Positions 1 through 17,325 of a stretch of DNA of 64,000 nt are shown piece after piece. This DNA comes from Halichondria panicea. Lineage: Eukaryota; Porifera; Demospongiae; Suberitida; Halichondriidae. The notes below the pieces were generated by a model. The model did not search any database. It was not told the origin of the DNA and worked only from the letters and a program-made list of their open reading frames with translations. The stretch lies in the NCBI RefSeq assembly GCF_963675165.1, contig NC_087379.1:5225442-5289441 (forward strand), given 5' to 3'. How positions within the stretch are numbered: the first letter of the stretch is position 1; each line of letters begins with the position of its first letter. Position numbers and translations under genes: made by a program.

Positions 1-1690
1 TGCACTCTTCTCGTGTAGAGTTGATCCACCTATATAATTATGCACTCTTCTCGTGTAGAGTTGATCCCCTATATATGTACTCTTCTTGTGTAGAGTTGAT
101 CCCCTATATATGCACTTTTCTCGTGTAGAGTTGATCCCCTATATATGTACTCTTCTTGTGTAGAGTTGATCCCCTATATATGCACTCTTCTCGTGTAGCG
201 TTGATCCCCTATATATGCACTCTTCTTGTGTAGAGTTGATCCCCTATATATGCACTCTTCTCGTGTAGAGTTGATCCCCTATATATGCACTCTTCTCGTG
301 TAGAGTTGATCCCCTATATATGTACTCTTTTCGTGTAGAGTTGATCCCCTATATATGCACTCTTCTCGTGTAGAGTTGATCCCCTATATATGTACTCTTC
401 TCGTGTAGAGTTGATCCCCTATATATGCACTCTTCTTGTGTAGAGTTGATCACCTATATATGCACTCTTCTTGTGTAGAGTTGATCCCCTATATATATGC
501 ACTCTTCTCGTGTAGAGTTGATCCCCTATATATGTACTCTTCTCGTGTAGAGTTGATCCCCTATATATGTACGTACTCTTCTTGTGTAGAGTTGATCACC
601 TATATATGCACTCTTCTTGTGTAGAGTTAATCCCCTATATATGCACTCTTCTCGTGTAGAGTTAATCCCCTATATATGTACTCTTCTCGTGTAGAGTTGA
701 TCCCCTATATATGTACTCTTCTCGTGTAGAGTTGATCCCCTATATGTGCACTCTTCTCGTGTAGAGTTGATCCCCTATATATGCACTCTTCTTGTGTAGA
801 GTTGATCCCCTATATGTGCACTCTTCTCGTGTAGAGTTGATCCCCTATATATGCACTCTTCTTGTGTAGAGTTGATCCCCTATATGTGCACTCTTCTCGT
901 GTAGAGTTGATCCCCTATATATGTACTCTTCTCGTGTAGAGTTAATCCCCTATATAATTATGCACTCTTCTTGTGTAGAGTTGATCCACCTATATAATTA
1001 TGCACTCTTCTCGTGTAGAGTTGATCCCCTATATATGTACTCTTCTTGTGTAGAGTTGATCCCCTATATATGCACTTTTCTCGTGTAGAGTTGATCCCCT
1101 ATATATGTACTCTTCTTGTGTAGAGTTGATCCCCTATATATGCACTCTTCTCGTGTAGCGTTGATCCCCTATATATGCACTCTTCTTGTGTAGAGTTGAT
1201 CCCCTATATATGCACTCTTCTCGTGTAGAGTTGATCCCCTATATATGTACTCTTCTCGTGTAGAGTTGATCCCCTATATATGTACTCTTCTCGTGTAGAG
1301 TTGATCCCCTATATATGTACTCTTCTCGTGTAGAGTTGATCCACCTATATATGCACTCTTCTCGTGTAGAGTTGATCCCCTATATATGTACTCTTCTTCT
1401 TGTGTAGAGTTGATCCACCTATATATGCACTCTTCTCGTGTAGAGTTGATCACCTATATATATGTACTCTTCTCGTGTAGAGTTGATCCACCTATATAAT
1501 TATGCACTCTTCTCGTGTAGAGTTGATCCACCTATATATGTACTCTTCTCGTGTAGAATTGATCCCCTATATATGTCGTGTAGAGTTGATCCACCTATAT
1601 ATGCACTCTTCTTCTTGTGTAGAGTTGATCCCCTATATATGTACTCTTCTCTCATGTAGAGTTGATCCGCCTATATACACTTTTCTCTCA
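1..1690. repeat. 35-bp minisatellite carrying a splice acceptor (about 48 copies)
   Basis: Tandem array of a unit of about 35 bp, typically tgcactcttctcgtgtagag followed by ttgatcccctatata. Variants include tgtactcttcttg, an extra 'atta' and a 'ccacc' form. The array runs into the first visible DR1 exon. Each unit has a pyrimidine stretch, a GTAG acceptor-like end and agttgatcc(a)cc, which matches the true acceptor and exon start at 1681-1713 (gtag|agttcatccacctga). The last unit (about 1647-1680) carries the same ctctcatgtag as the real acceptor. A higher-order period of 960 bp is visible: 1 to about 340 and 961 to about 1300 are nearly identical, including the rare variants gcacttttc and gtagcg. 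The left end lies outside the window. Confidence 0.95.
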
Positions 1691-1695
1691 TGTAG

Positions 1696-4600
1696 AGTTC
1701 ATCCACCTGATAGCCAGTGAGGCCAGTGACATCTCTGAGAAACAAGCCAAGAAGGTCATCTCCCCTGAGCACGTTGTGGAGGCTCTGAGCACGTTGGGCT
1801 TTACTGAGTATGTGGTGGATGTCAAGGCCGTGCACAAAGAGTACAAAGAACAGGCCTCAGTAAGTGCAGTACACATAGTAATTATTAAGCATGGATTAGG
1901 TTTATAGCAAGAGTGCATGTACTCTTGGTTGTAGGTACTGTAATTTTAGTGCATCCATGTACACGCATGCAGCTACATATACGTATCTCAAACTCAAAAG
2001 CGAAACACCAAACATGTGCCATAGTTTATTTTATAATAGTGGCTTTGAGCCTGACAATGCAGCACGTGTAAAAGACCTCTCCTTGAGAGCTACATTCGAA
2101 ATTGGAATGAGGGGCACTTATATACATGTATGGATCACTTTCTACAGACATGTATAATTATCCATTCGTTAGTAATAGCTAATGTGAAACCTATTAATAA
2201 TGTTTGCATAATAATGTACCTAGCTGATTTTGCAATGTGTGTGTGTGCAATTCTTGATCGGTTCGCATCAGGTTTCTGTGTACACTACACATGTAGCTTG
2301 TACGTACTTACGTGAAACTGTTATAGTCTGACCCCATTAGTTTAAGAATTTATTACTGGCTTACAAACCTCCGCCAATATTTATAAACGTACGTACATGA
2401 TATAACAATATTAACGTATACTCGTTGCTCAAACTGTTTGTGAGTACAGGAATGTGTGCGTTCGTGTTACAACAGGGGACTCCCCCTACATATGCTCTGC
2501 AGGTGGTCGGTAGTTAATAGCGTCTTATAAACAACGCTTTCGCATTAAATTACGGGGTTTTCCCCATGTACAGTAGTTGCAGTGAATATCAACACATGAT
2601 TTTCCCTTGAGCTCTACTATTTTCAGCGTATCGCATACCTGAGTTTTCCCTGTTTTCTACCTATCTCCCTAGTATCTTATCAGATTACTCGAGTGTGGAA
2701 ATTTAATATGCTACCCAAGGTCATAGTTTAACTATCTGGGTGTGATACAGAATTTTGAAGTAGAGGGGAGAAATAAGAAAAGTAACCAGAAAATGTAGCT
2801 AAAAAAAGATCAACTTTTATTTCAATACCCAGCTATGGACAAACACTCAGTCATACAACTAGCACTTGAATGCAAATTTTAGGGAGGGGGGTTATCCCCC
2901 TTTCCCGTGTATGGTACCCTGATTCCGCCTTTTAAAACTTGATTTGCAGGTGGTCAATGCTCAAAAAAAAAAATGGTTGATTGTATTGATGACAGGGTTT
3001 TCCTCCTCTCAGAAACACCGTCGTCGAGGACGAAGTAAATTGGACAAACTGGGTATCCCGGAGGAGGAGTTGCATCGTCAGCAGCAACAGCTGTTCGAAG
3101 AAGCCAGACAACAACAGATGGAAGTGAGTTTGTACATATGTAATAGAAACTGTCTGGTTTTGCTGCTGATTGACCGTGACGTACGTAAATTGATAATTGA
3201 TTCTTGGTAGGTCACAGTTTCTTCTGATTTCCATGAGGTAATTAAAGCATATTTCCTAGTAGGAAATGTCACTGTTTAAGTACAATAAGTGTTATAACCA
3301 ACGTGTTGTGTGGGTGTTCCTATTGTATGTGTACATTATACTGCGCTTTTTGTAGTTTGATAGTCTCTTACTAATAGTCATTTACTACGATGGCTGTTTA
3401 ATGCCAACAATGCAGTGTTGAAAGGAACGTCATCCTTGTATTGTGTGCACTCTGAAGCTACGTGTATGTACACTACCAATAGCCGATAATTATTGTGTAT
3501 CTTGTTACCTGTGTTTTTGAATCGACCAAATTCCTTTCCTTTCCTTGATTTATTGCCCATGGCCGAAAGCCCTACTTAGGAGGTTTTCTTGATAATCAAT
3601 CTACCATGCAATAGGGAGAGTACCTATACGGTAAACCACTTCCTAAGAACATTATTTAGACTATTATCATTGCACAATGTGTGTGTGTGTACTCTACACT
3701 GTGTTTCAGTATGGTGGCTCGATCACAACGTTACGTGTACAATTTTATAGTGGGGTTTCCCCCATAGCTGTGGTCTTCCAATTAGCAACATGTGAATTCT
3801 CTTGCAAGCCTGTTTATTGTCTACTGCACCATACACGATAACACGGTACTCTGTCTTTGCAATACTGTACTTCCATACATGTAGTACATCAGGAGTACTC
3901 CTGAGTACATGTACATGTATGTCATTGTGCCATTAGCAGTATATATATATATACTTTCATCTTGCACTCCATGGGGGTTGTGTGTTCCCTCTAGTCGGAG
4001 ATGTTGGAGCAGCAGAGACTACAGCAGACTGGGCTACCCTCACCGGCCAGCTCGGGAAACAGCATGGGTGGTCAGTCACTTGACAGTCGTGTGACAGTCA
4101 CACCCTCCCCTCAACCACCGAGTGTTATTGCTCCTGTTTCAGTTGACCCACAACCTGCTACATTAAGGGTACGACAAACATCTTGTATAGTCATGCAAGG
4201 TCCATCAGTCTAAGAGCTGCATGCATTAAATGTATTGTCTACTGTCCTTTCATTATTATTATTTATAGATCTGACCCATATTTAATATACTGACCGCTGA
4301 TACCCTATGCTCTGTTTAGGCTCCTAGTGAGTCATGCAAGGGTCATTAGTCTAAGAGCTGCATGCATTGTCTACTGCCCCTTCATATTTATAGATGTGAC
4401 CCATATTTAGTATACTGACCGCTGATACCCTATGCTCTGCTTAGGCTCCTAGTGAGTCATGCAAGGGTCATTAGTCTAAGAGCTGCATGCATTGTCTACT
4501 GCCCCTTCATATTTATAGATGTGACCCATATTTAGTATACTGACCGCTGATACCCTATGCCCTGCTTAGGCTCCTAGTGTGTCCACGGGGGGAATGTCCC

Positions 4601-5052
4601 TCCTCCCTCAGGGCTCAGCCATCACTGTGGCCAGTCTCCAGGCTACCTCTCACCTTATTCAACAGGCACTGGCAATGGCCTCTGCTCAAATGGCCACAGG
4701 GCAACTGTTGCATGTAAGACTAGACTTGTATTACCTCCGTGTTTACATTACACATTTTTGAAGAGCCTTAGGCTTTGTCATTGCTTGGTTTTATTGAAAT
4801 TGGCACCACCCTCATACCTTTTTGGTGCTTTTTAATTGTACAAGTATGCACCCTCTATGTATGCGCATGCTGCTTCTTTCCACTATACAGCAAGGACTGG
4901 CGATCCCCCCTCAATTGGCCCCACCCACTGGTGCTACCCTCCCCATTCTTCTGCCTAAACCCCCGCAGCTCCTCACCACGCCTGATCGCACCCTTCCACC
5001 CACCCCACTACAAGACACTAAAACTGAGCTTAAAAAACCACCAGATAATTAG
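1696..5052 (+). CDS. DR1: Protein Dr1 / NC2-beta, 3' five exons (5' part outside window)
   Basis: Negative cofactor 2 beta is a histone-fold protein. With NC2-alpha (DRAP1) it clamps TBP on promoter DNA and blocks TFIIA/TFIIB entry in the nucleus. Exons: 1696-1859, 3013-3123, 3995-4168, 4570-4713, 4891-5052. All have GT/AG borders and compatible phases; the first codon is split (G|AG). The first exon holds the end of the histone fold (EFIHLIASEASDISEKQAKK, then ISPEHVVEALSTLGF). The second holds the Dr1 signature (SKLDKLGIPEEELHRQQQQL, then FEEARQQQME). The acidic tail of human DR1 is absent. The last three exons instead give a Gln-, then Ser/Pro/Thr-rich tail of about 160 residues that I cannot align to vertebrate DR1 by eye. 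The first histone-fold helices lie upstream, behind the minisatellite. Stop TAG at 5050. Confidence 0.9.
4192..4582 (+). repeat. Tandem triplication (about 125 bp) that copies an exon's acceptor
   Basis: Three copies begin catgcaaggg at 4192, 4333 and 4458; the first is 141 bp because of small insertions. Each ends with ctctg(t/c)ttaggctcctagtg or a close variant. That is the real acceptor of the DR1 exon at 4570 plus its first ten coding bases. In the two upstream copies the exon sequence is followed by agt, so a donor-like GTGAGT lies seven bases inside the pseudo-exon. Confidence 0.9.
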
Positions 5053-5308
5053 TGTTGAGATTGTACATGCATGTTATGGCCATTCATTAATTGAAATTAT
5101 CTTATTGTTGTATATATCATTGATCTAACAAAAAAAAATGGAATGTGTGTCTTCGCCGAACAAAACGTCGTATATAAATTATTAATTAAATAATTAGCTA
5201 GTGTTAATTAGGGGGAAGTGTTGTCAGCTATGGTATATGTTATAAGGAAATTAAAGTGATATACTCATATAATCTCTGGAAGTGATATGGAAAAAACTGA
5301 TGCTATAT

Positions 5309-5314
5309 AATAAA
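5309..5314 (+). terminator. Candidate DR1 polyadenylation signal AATAAA
   Basis: AATAAA lies 257 bases after the DR1 stop. The stop codon of the opposite-strand gene is at 5343, so a DR1 transcript cleaved 10-30 bases after this signal would end close to, or inside, the neighbour's last exon. Confidence 0.5.
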
Positions 5315-5342
5315 AACAGAACATGACCTTGTGCATTCAGAT

Positions 5343-6407
5343 CTAGAGCTTGTGCACTGAAAATGATGAGCGATTCGAAACAATCATGGGAGAGTCACTT
5401 TTGTTCGATATCTTGACTGTAACTTTCTGGTTGGTTTTCAGCTGTAGATTTCCAACCACAGCGAGGGTTGTTTGAGAGCCCATTAACACACCAGTTGTAA
5501 TTAATGCCCTGTAGACGTTGATAAGTAAATGTCAAACTTTCACGAGTTTACCGCAAAATTATGGCTTATATACAACACAATTAATACATGATATGCAATT
5601 ATACACACACTGTGACACTTACTCGTTGCAACTGTCGGAAGATGCATCGATACACACAGCCACACTGACTTCCTGCAGCTGGCTAGCTGATTCCCGCCTT
5701 CGTCTCTCAGTTCCAGCCTCAGGCTCTGGGGTTTTTGTTGTCGCCTGGACACTAGATGCTGTCGGTGTTGTCGGCTGGATAGTCGGTGGTTTCAGCTGGA
5801 CACTAGCTGTGATGAGAAACACTCCTCCTTCCCTTGCAGTGAACCTCCCGTTGATGGGGTCCAAGTCCTTGACATTGCCAAGGTAGTGTCCTGGCTCCAA
5901 GCCCTTTGTTTCACTCTGAAGTTTACAATAGTGAGGAATCTAACAAGTGTAATCAACAAAGAATACAAACATGTACAGTGTCATGTAACGAACTCGATGC
6001 TATAGTATAACACTGCACTAAAATATATATACACAATGATATGATTCCCCATTACTTACATCTTGGGGACTTTTTAAGTCCTGCAGCTGAGTCTGAGAGT
6101 TGGGAGAGAGTAGGATGTCGATATTCATGGAGAGATGGAAACTGTCGTTTCTGAGAGGGAGCTCAACAAGCTCTGGTTTAGTAGTCATCTCAGAAGGAGG
6201 CTGCAATGAAATAAGAATATAGATGTAATAGCAACAGATTAGCTGGACAATCATTTATTTGGAGATGGTTACATTGAAGGTATAGATAGTTTGTATTCTG
6301 CAACTCACTGGGGGGAATGGAGGGAATGGAGGGAATGGAAAGCTTGCAGCTACTTTCCAGCAAAGAACCACAATGAAGGAGACATGGAAGATATGTGAAG
6401 TTGCCAT
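5343..6407 (-). CDS. Secreted TNF/C1q-like domain protein, 232 aa
   Basis: Four exons on the minus strand: 6309-6407, 6060-6200, 5623-5915, 5343-5508. Splice phases agree throughout. The ATG at 6407 starts a signal peptide (MATSHIFHVSFIVVLCW, then KVAAS), followed by a Phe/Pro repeat. The C-terminal half reads as a TNF/C1q jelly-roll: DPINGRFTAREGGVFLITAS, then a Thr/Pro and Arg-rich insertion of about 40 residues, then VAVCIDASSDSCNE, LAVVGNLQLKTNQKVTVKIS and a closing SSFSVHKL. The overall form (small secreted protein, 'GxFTxxEGGVFLITA' strand, last strand ending in SFS) fits the TNF/C1q superfamily. I cannot tell TNF from C1q, and no collagen repeat is present. It would be an extracellular trimeric ligand or lectin-like protein. 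Its 3' end faces DR1. Confidence 0.7.
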
Positions 6408-6490
6408 TTTTGATGATTAGATTTCTCGTGTTTTTTCAGTTTCTTCAGTTTCTGACTTGTGCCTTTCTGCAATGAGCTGCAGAGTGCTCT

Positions 6491-6498
6491 CTTTTATA
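6491..6498 (-). promoter_or_regulatory. TATA box of the TNF/C1q-like gene
   Basis: On the minus strand this reads TATAAAAG, about 85 bases upstream of the ATG at 6407. The spacing leaves room for a start site and a short 5' UTR. A strong TATA fits an inducible or tissue-specific secreted protein. Confidence 0.6.
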
Positions 6499-6499
6499 C

Positions 6500-9400
6500 T
6501 CTCACGTTGCATTCCAGCGCTGTGGTCAACGAGCTGTGACTGCAACTCGATATACCTCAAATAGAACACTCCATACTGTAAACATTCCATCAATTGTATT
6601 CACTGCTACGGACAATACCCTATTTGATATCTATTTCTGCACACTCCAATAACTGAGCCAGTATTTGGCATTTACTGCATCCTTTAGTCTCACCTACTTC
6701 CCGGGTGGCAATCCCCATGACCGCATTCCAGTCTTAGACAAGCTCATAGCATGAATATCGTTAGGAGATTCCACTAGCTGTGGGTCTATAAATACGGAAA
6801 CAAGCAGGGAATTATGCCCTTGACAGACGGCTTATGCAAGTTTCTGGGCTAATTGAGTATTTATTGCTCCACATGCAGAGATAAATAAACAATCTGCAGT
6901 TTAGAGATTCACAGCTTCAGCCAATGAACTGCATGGCCAAGCATGAACGTATTAAATTGATGATGCAACTAAAATTAATTACATGGACTGCAAGAAATTA
7001 ATTGCACCAGCAAGATGCATATGGCATGCACATTTTTCACTAAAGTGGGGGAAAAATGTGGGTTCCGAATTGAGGGTGATTACAAATACGAAGCTGATTA
7101 ACAATTAGGTGCAGGTAAGAAATTTACTTGCTCCAAGCGATGACGGAACACTTCAAGCAAGTAAAAAATCATCCGTTATAACCCCCACTAACCCGCACTA
7201 AAATAACCCTGCGTCAAGCCTTAATTAATAGTGCAAGCAAACATAATTATCACAAATGCATGGTCAATGATTGAGCACCTAGGCAACTGAGAAAATAGTG
7301 TAGGTGTTGTAACAACTATTACTCTGTTTTAAGATGCAAGCACATCTGAGCTAATAGTTTATTTTACGGTAGACAGTTACCCAATCCAAACTTTGAAACT
7401 CTATCCCTTCCCAATTAAGTGGAGATAAAGAGATTACAATGGCCGATTAAGCAAGTCAAAACAGAGACATTTAACAAGAGCAACTGAGACTAATTGCTTG
7501 TGGGACAGACAGTCAGTCAAGTAGTACTCATGTTACAAAATAAGGGCAGGAGTGTGTGCGTACTACGGAAAGGGGGGGGAGTGTCATAATTATCGTTAAC
7601 CGAATTAGACCAATTGTGCATGATGGGAATAACGACATCTTCAGTCAACTGATTCCCCCTCACGTATCATAAGGGAGTGTGTGTGCGTCCTACGGGCGGG
7701 AGAATGATATGTCCTTAACACCTTCCCTTTTGAGGCCTTCTTGTTGAGAATGCGTGGAGCTAATCCAGCTGCACAACGAGGGGTGACATGCAGAAGGTAG
7801 TCAAGGATGTAATTACAAGCGTTTGTAATAACATTATTAACCGTTAGCTACTGAAACGTGAAAGTGAATTTTGCACAAGACAATTTTTATGACGTCACAT
7901 TTCTACATTAATACAGTGTAAGAGTATAATTATAGCCACCAACAATTCTTCTTCAGCTTATGGCAAAGAGATAAGTGCATTTGTGGTTTTTAGCACACAG
8001 ACAATATTTATATTAATTGTCATTAGTGAAAACCACAGACCAGCAACATGCATGTGCAATACAAGCAAGTTAGTACAATGTATGACTCTATACAGTTTTA
8101 TGAATTTAATAGGAACATTCTGTCACTGGATATTTCATGACGTGTGGGTGGGTTACTAAATAATAGTTAGACACTGTTTTGGAGGTGATTATGGGATTTA
8201 GAAGCCCAAAGGCACTGATTTAGTATCCCGAGCGTAGCGAGGGTACTAAAGTGGCTGAGGGCTTCTAAATCACATGGATACCGACAAAACAGTGTCTAAC
8301 TCATTTAGATACTAGTGCGCATGCGCAAACTGCTTGACTACAATACAATTACTTGACAACGGAATACTAGGTATACTAAGTAAATTTGCAGGTATACTAA
8401 GTCCCATAGTATACCTGCTCTGAGGCACTTTTCCCATGTACTTCCCATGTAGATCTTATCAACTAGTGTCTAAGAATTGTTAACATGGGCAGTAATGGGC
8501 TATGGTGGAAGTATTGTAATTATTATACCATAATTTTATGATGTACAGTGGAGACATTTTTAAACACTGAGTTTAGCTGGTAATGGAGCTAAAATTACAA
8601 GCTTGAATAGTCAACACCTCTACGTATGTCACAGAGCAAGAAGGGACATAATTATATTGAAGAGGATCCTCTCACACAATAATGTAGGTAGCATGAAATT
8701 ACAATCGTGTGTCACGCACTACGGTTACTTAACCAGTTATTAATCTGCTATAATTCTAGACTAGCCGACACACTTCTGTGAAATGCAACCCAACAATAGC
8801 CACAATTTAATTAATTAAGTGCGGTCAAGCCTACACATTTGCAGCAAGTCACTTGAGAAGGATAAAATTCATTGAGTCAGTGGCTCAGAGTTGGGTCAAC
8901 TTTCTTCAGACGAGCAGGTGCATGCATGGAGGATACGGTGTGAGCATACCTCAATAGCCTACACACTTCTCAAAGGAATATTATGCAACACACATACATT
9001 GTACAGTAATATATGTGCACGATGTTTACAGGCATTTGTAGTCCATGAAAAGGATTGGTTTCCGTCTATTCATTCAAGCATTTCAATGCCTTCAGTGTCT
9101 GCGTAGGAATGGTCAGTCTTGCGGGAGTTTTGTGACCTTATGGGAACATTCACATATATGGAGGAAACATACGTAGTGCATATCTGAGCTATATATCATA
9201 TCTAGGGAAATTACAGTTGGGGTGAGTGAAATGTGCGACTATAATTATTTGTGGTTAATTACGTGATAACCTAAATAGTGATATCAGTAGGTAGGTATGC
9301 AAGTTGACTATTGGCCAATTTAGTGGGAAACAGATATCAAGTGCATGAACAATTCAACTGAATTGATATTCAATTTCATTAATGCATTACACACAGGAAT

Positions 9401-10914
9401 AACTACAGGAATAACTATGAACTGAAACCGATACAATATTGCAACTTCAACAAATTGTCGTTCCCACGAGTCATAGCAACCAGACAACCATTTTAATGAT
9501 TACATGTAGGAGACATTGAACAAGTATCAAGTAAACACACCTTAGTTCTTAACATGGACACACTTACTCAAATGTTTTTCTAACTCCAACAAAGATGGAA
9601 ATAGAGAGACTGCTATAATGATATTCATCGGGTGGGATAACGCTGGGCCATGTTCATAAGGAAGAGACGGATGTTGACTGTTGAAACTCAAGCCTTAAAT
9701 GAACGGCTCTCTCTAGCAACAGAATATAGTCATTACTGTGAGTAACTGGAGACAATGTGCCCACCCAAGCGACCACTCACACGATGTCATCAAAAGCGGT
9801 AAATTGCATATCTGTAAGTGTGAACACAGCGCTCAGATCTATCCCATAACTCACTCAGGGTTGCCTTGGATACTGTTACAGCTGTACACAAGCTCCATAA
9901 GTTATTCTATAATTAAATCATTCAGGGAAAACCACAGGCTAGCCAAGAAACTACCACAGGTAGTTTACCGAAGGAAGTCTGAGAAACAACCACAGGTAGT
10001 TATATTGACGGAAGTCGATCAGGGTTAGTTCTGAACATACACTTCACAACACTGTAAAAATGTTAACTGCACAATTGACGTTGTTACATTGTTTTCATAA
10101 GCTGTACTGTGTGTACAATACATGGGATGGCTTGTTGCAACACAGGTGTAGGACACTTCACATGCAGTAAAGCTACCTCTACAAATAACATTTCTAATAA
10201 AATATTATATACAGACCTATAAGTCACACTTGACCTGCAGGCTCGTTATGGTGGCTATTAATTAAACAAAGAGTCCGTGAGTTCATACGGAGCTCAAAGT
10301 ACGTGCTCAGGGAATCGATTTACATATTTCGTTGCCGACGTGTTGCATTAGCATAGTGATAACAATTAAACAAGTTTTGTACAGGGATCCAAACAAGGCG
10401 GGTCTATAGAGGAAGGGGAGACTAACAAACTGTGTAGGATACCAATAACACCCGCCTACGAATCCATTCATTAAATTAGTACTGCTTAGGGAAAGTTTAT
10501 GGTTTAGTAATTCACAATTATCGGCATCATACAAAAACAGGAAAAGTTAATTACGATTACGACTACGAGACTACGACTACGACATTGCAATTCCACTAAT
10601 GTGCCAATCTAATTCATGCTGTCTTTGAAGTCTGCACAACGTTTTTGGCATGTAAACAAATCAAAGATCGACTCAGCACAAAATAGAGACTTGGAATTCA
10701 TAGATCTAGCTAAAAGCAATAAAACATACATTCATGATTCTAGATACAGCATGCCTCAGTGCTATCCCAGTGTCACTTACAGCCTAAAGGGTTACATAAT
10801 AATTAAATAATAATCTATTTACATGGAAAGAAATAAACCATAATATCTCATTTTATGTACTCTGCTTTCAAAAACATTGCCTAGCAACTAAATAACCACG
10901 GTTATTGTTATTAA
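6500..10914. other. Gene-free spacer
   Basis: About 4.4 kb between the TNF/C1q-like gene and the 3' end of AP2M1. I see no ORF with recognisable protein features and no splice-consistent exon series. It contains one foldback element (8153-8314), a short degenerate taCGA-type run near 10555-10585 and a few short direct repeats (for example aaaccacagg near 9930-9990). The right edge must include the AP2M1 3' UTR. Confidence 0.6.
8153..8314. mobile_element. Foldback MITE-like element (162 bp)
   Basis: Terminal inverted repeats of about 28 bases: ctaaat..agttagacactgttttg on the left and caaaacagtgtctaact..atttag on the right. The internal part is also partly palindromic (gatttagaagccc against gggcttctaaatc). 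No coding capacity. Confidence 0.75.
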
Positions 10915-16944
<6,030 letters not shown>

Positions 16945-17325
16945 GACCACACACAGGCTCGCTAGAGTCTAGAGTAGAGGAGGGGGAGATTTGAAGAGAA
17001 AAAAGGTGTATGACGAAGGCTGAACTTTAATGTAGTACCCACTCCTGCTACCGCTGAAACTCCCATTTATGGACTCTCTAATACCATGCACCATGTTATT
17101 ACATTATTTTAGTGCATACATTGTGCTTATTTACTTACCTAAACCCCAATGAAGTGAACTTGAAAGCTCTGTTGTGCTTGTTTAATATTAACAGTCTCCA
17201 CCCAGAGTATAGCACATGACAATCATGTGCGCATGCCTTCATGAAGTTGCGCATGCGCATATCATAGGTTATAACTATGCAACACAGAACATCAGCATTC
17301 AAGGCAATTTACATACACAACTATT

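Noticed and set aside
1-1690. CRISPR-like array
   Set aside because: The repeats are contiguous with no unique spacers, in an animal genome. It is a minisatellite.
436-1720. Several ORFs within the first 1.7 kb
   Set aside because: They are in-frame readings of the 35-bp minisatellite, which has no protein-like variation and contains an intron acceptor in every unit.
4775-5128. 117-codon plus-strand ORF
   Set aside because: Overlaps the last DR1 exon in another frame. The DR1 frame continues in phase from the previous exon.
9738-10028. 96-codon plus-strand ORF in the spacer
   Set aside because: No recognisable domain, no splice partners, and its C-terminus is built from a short repeated aaaccacaggtag motif.
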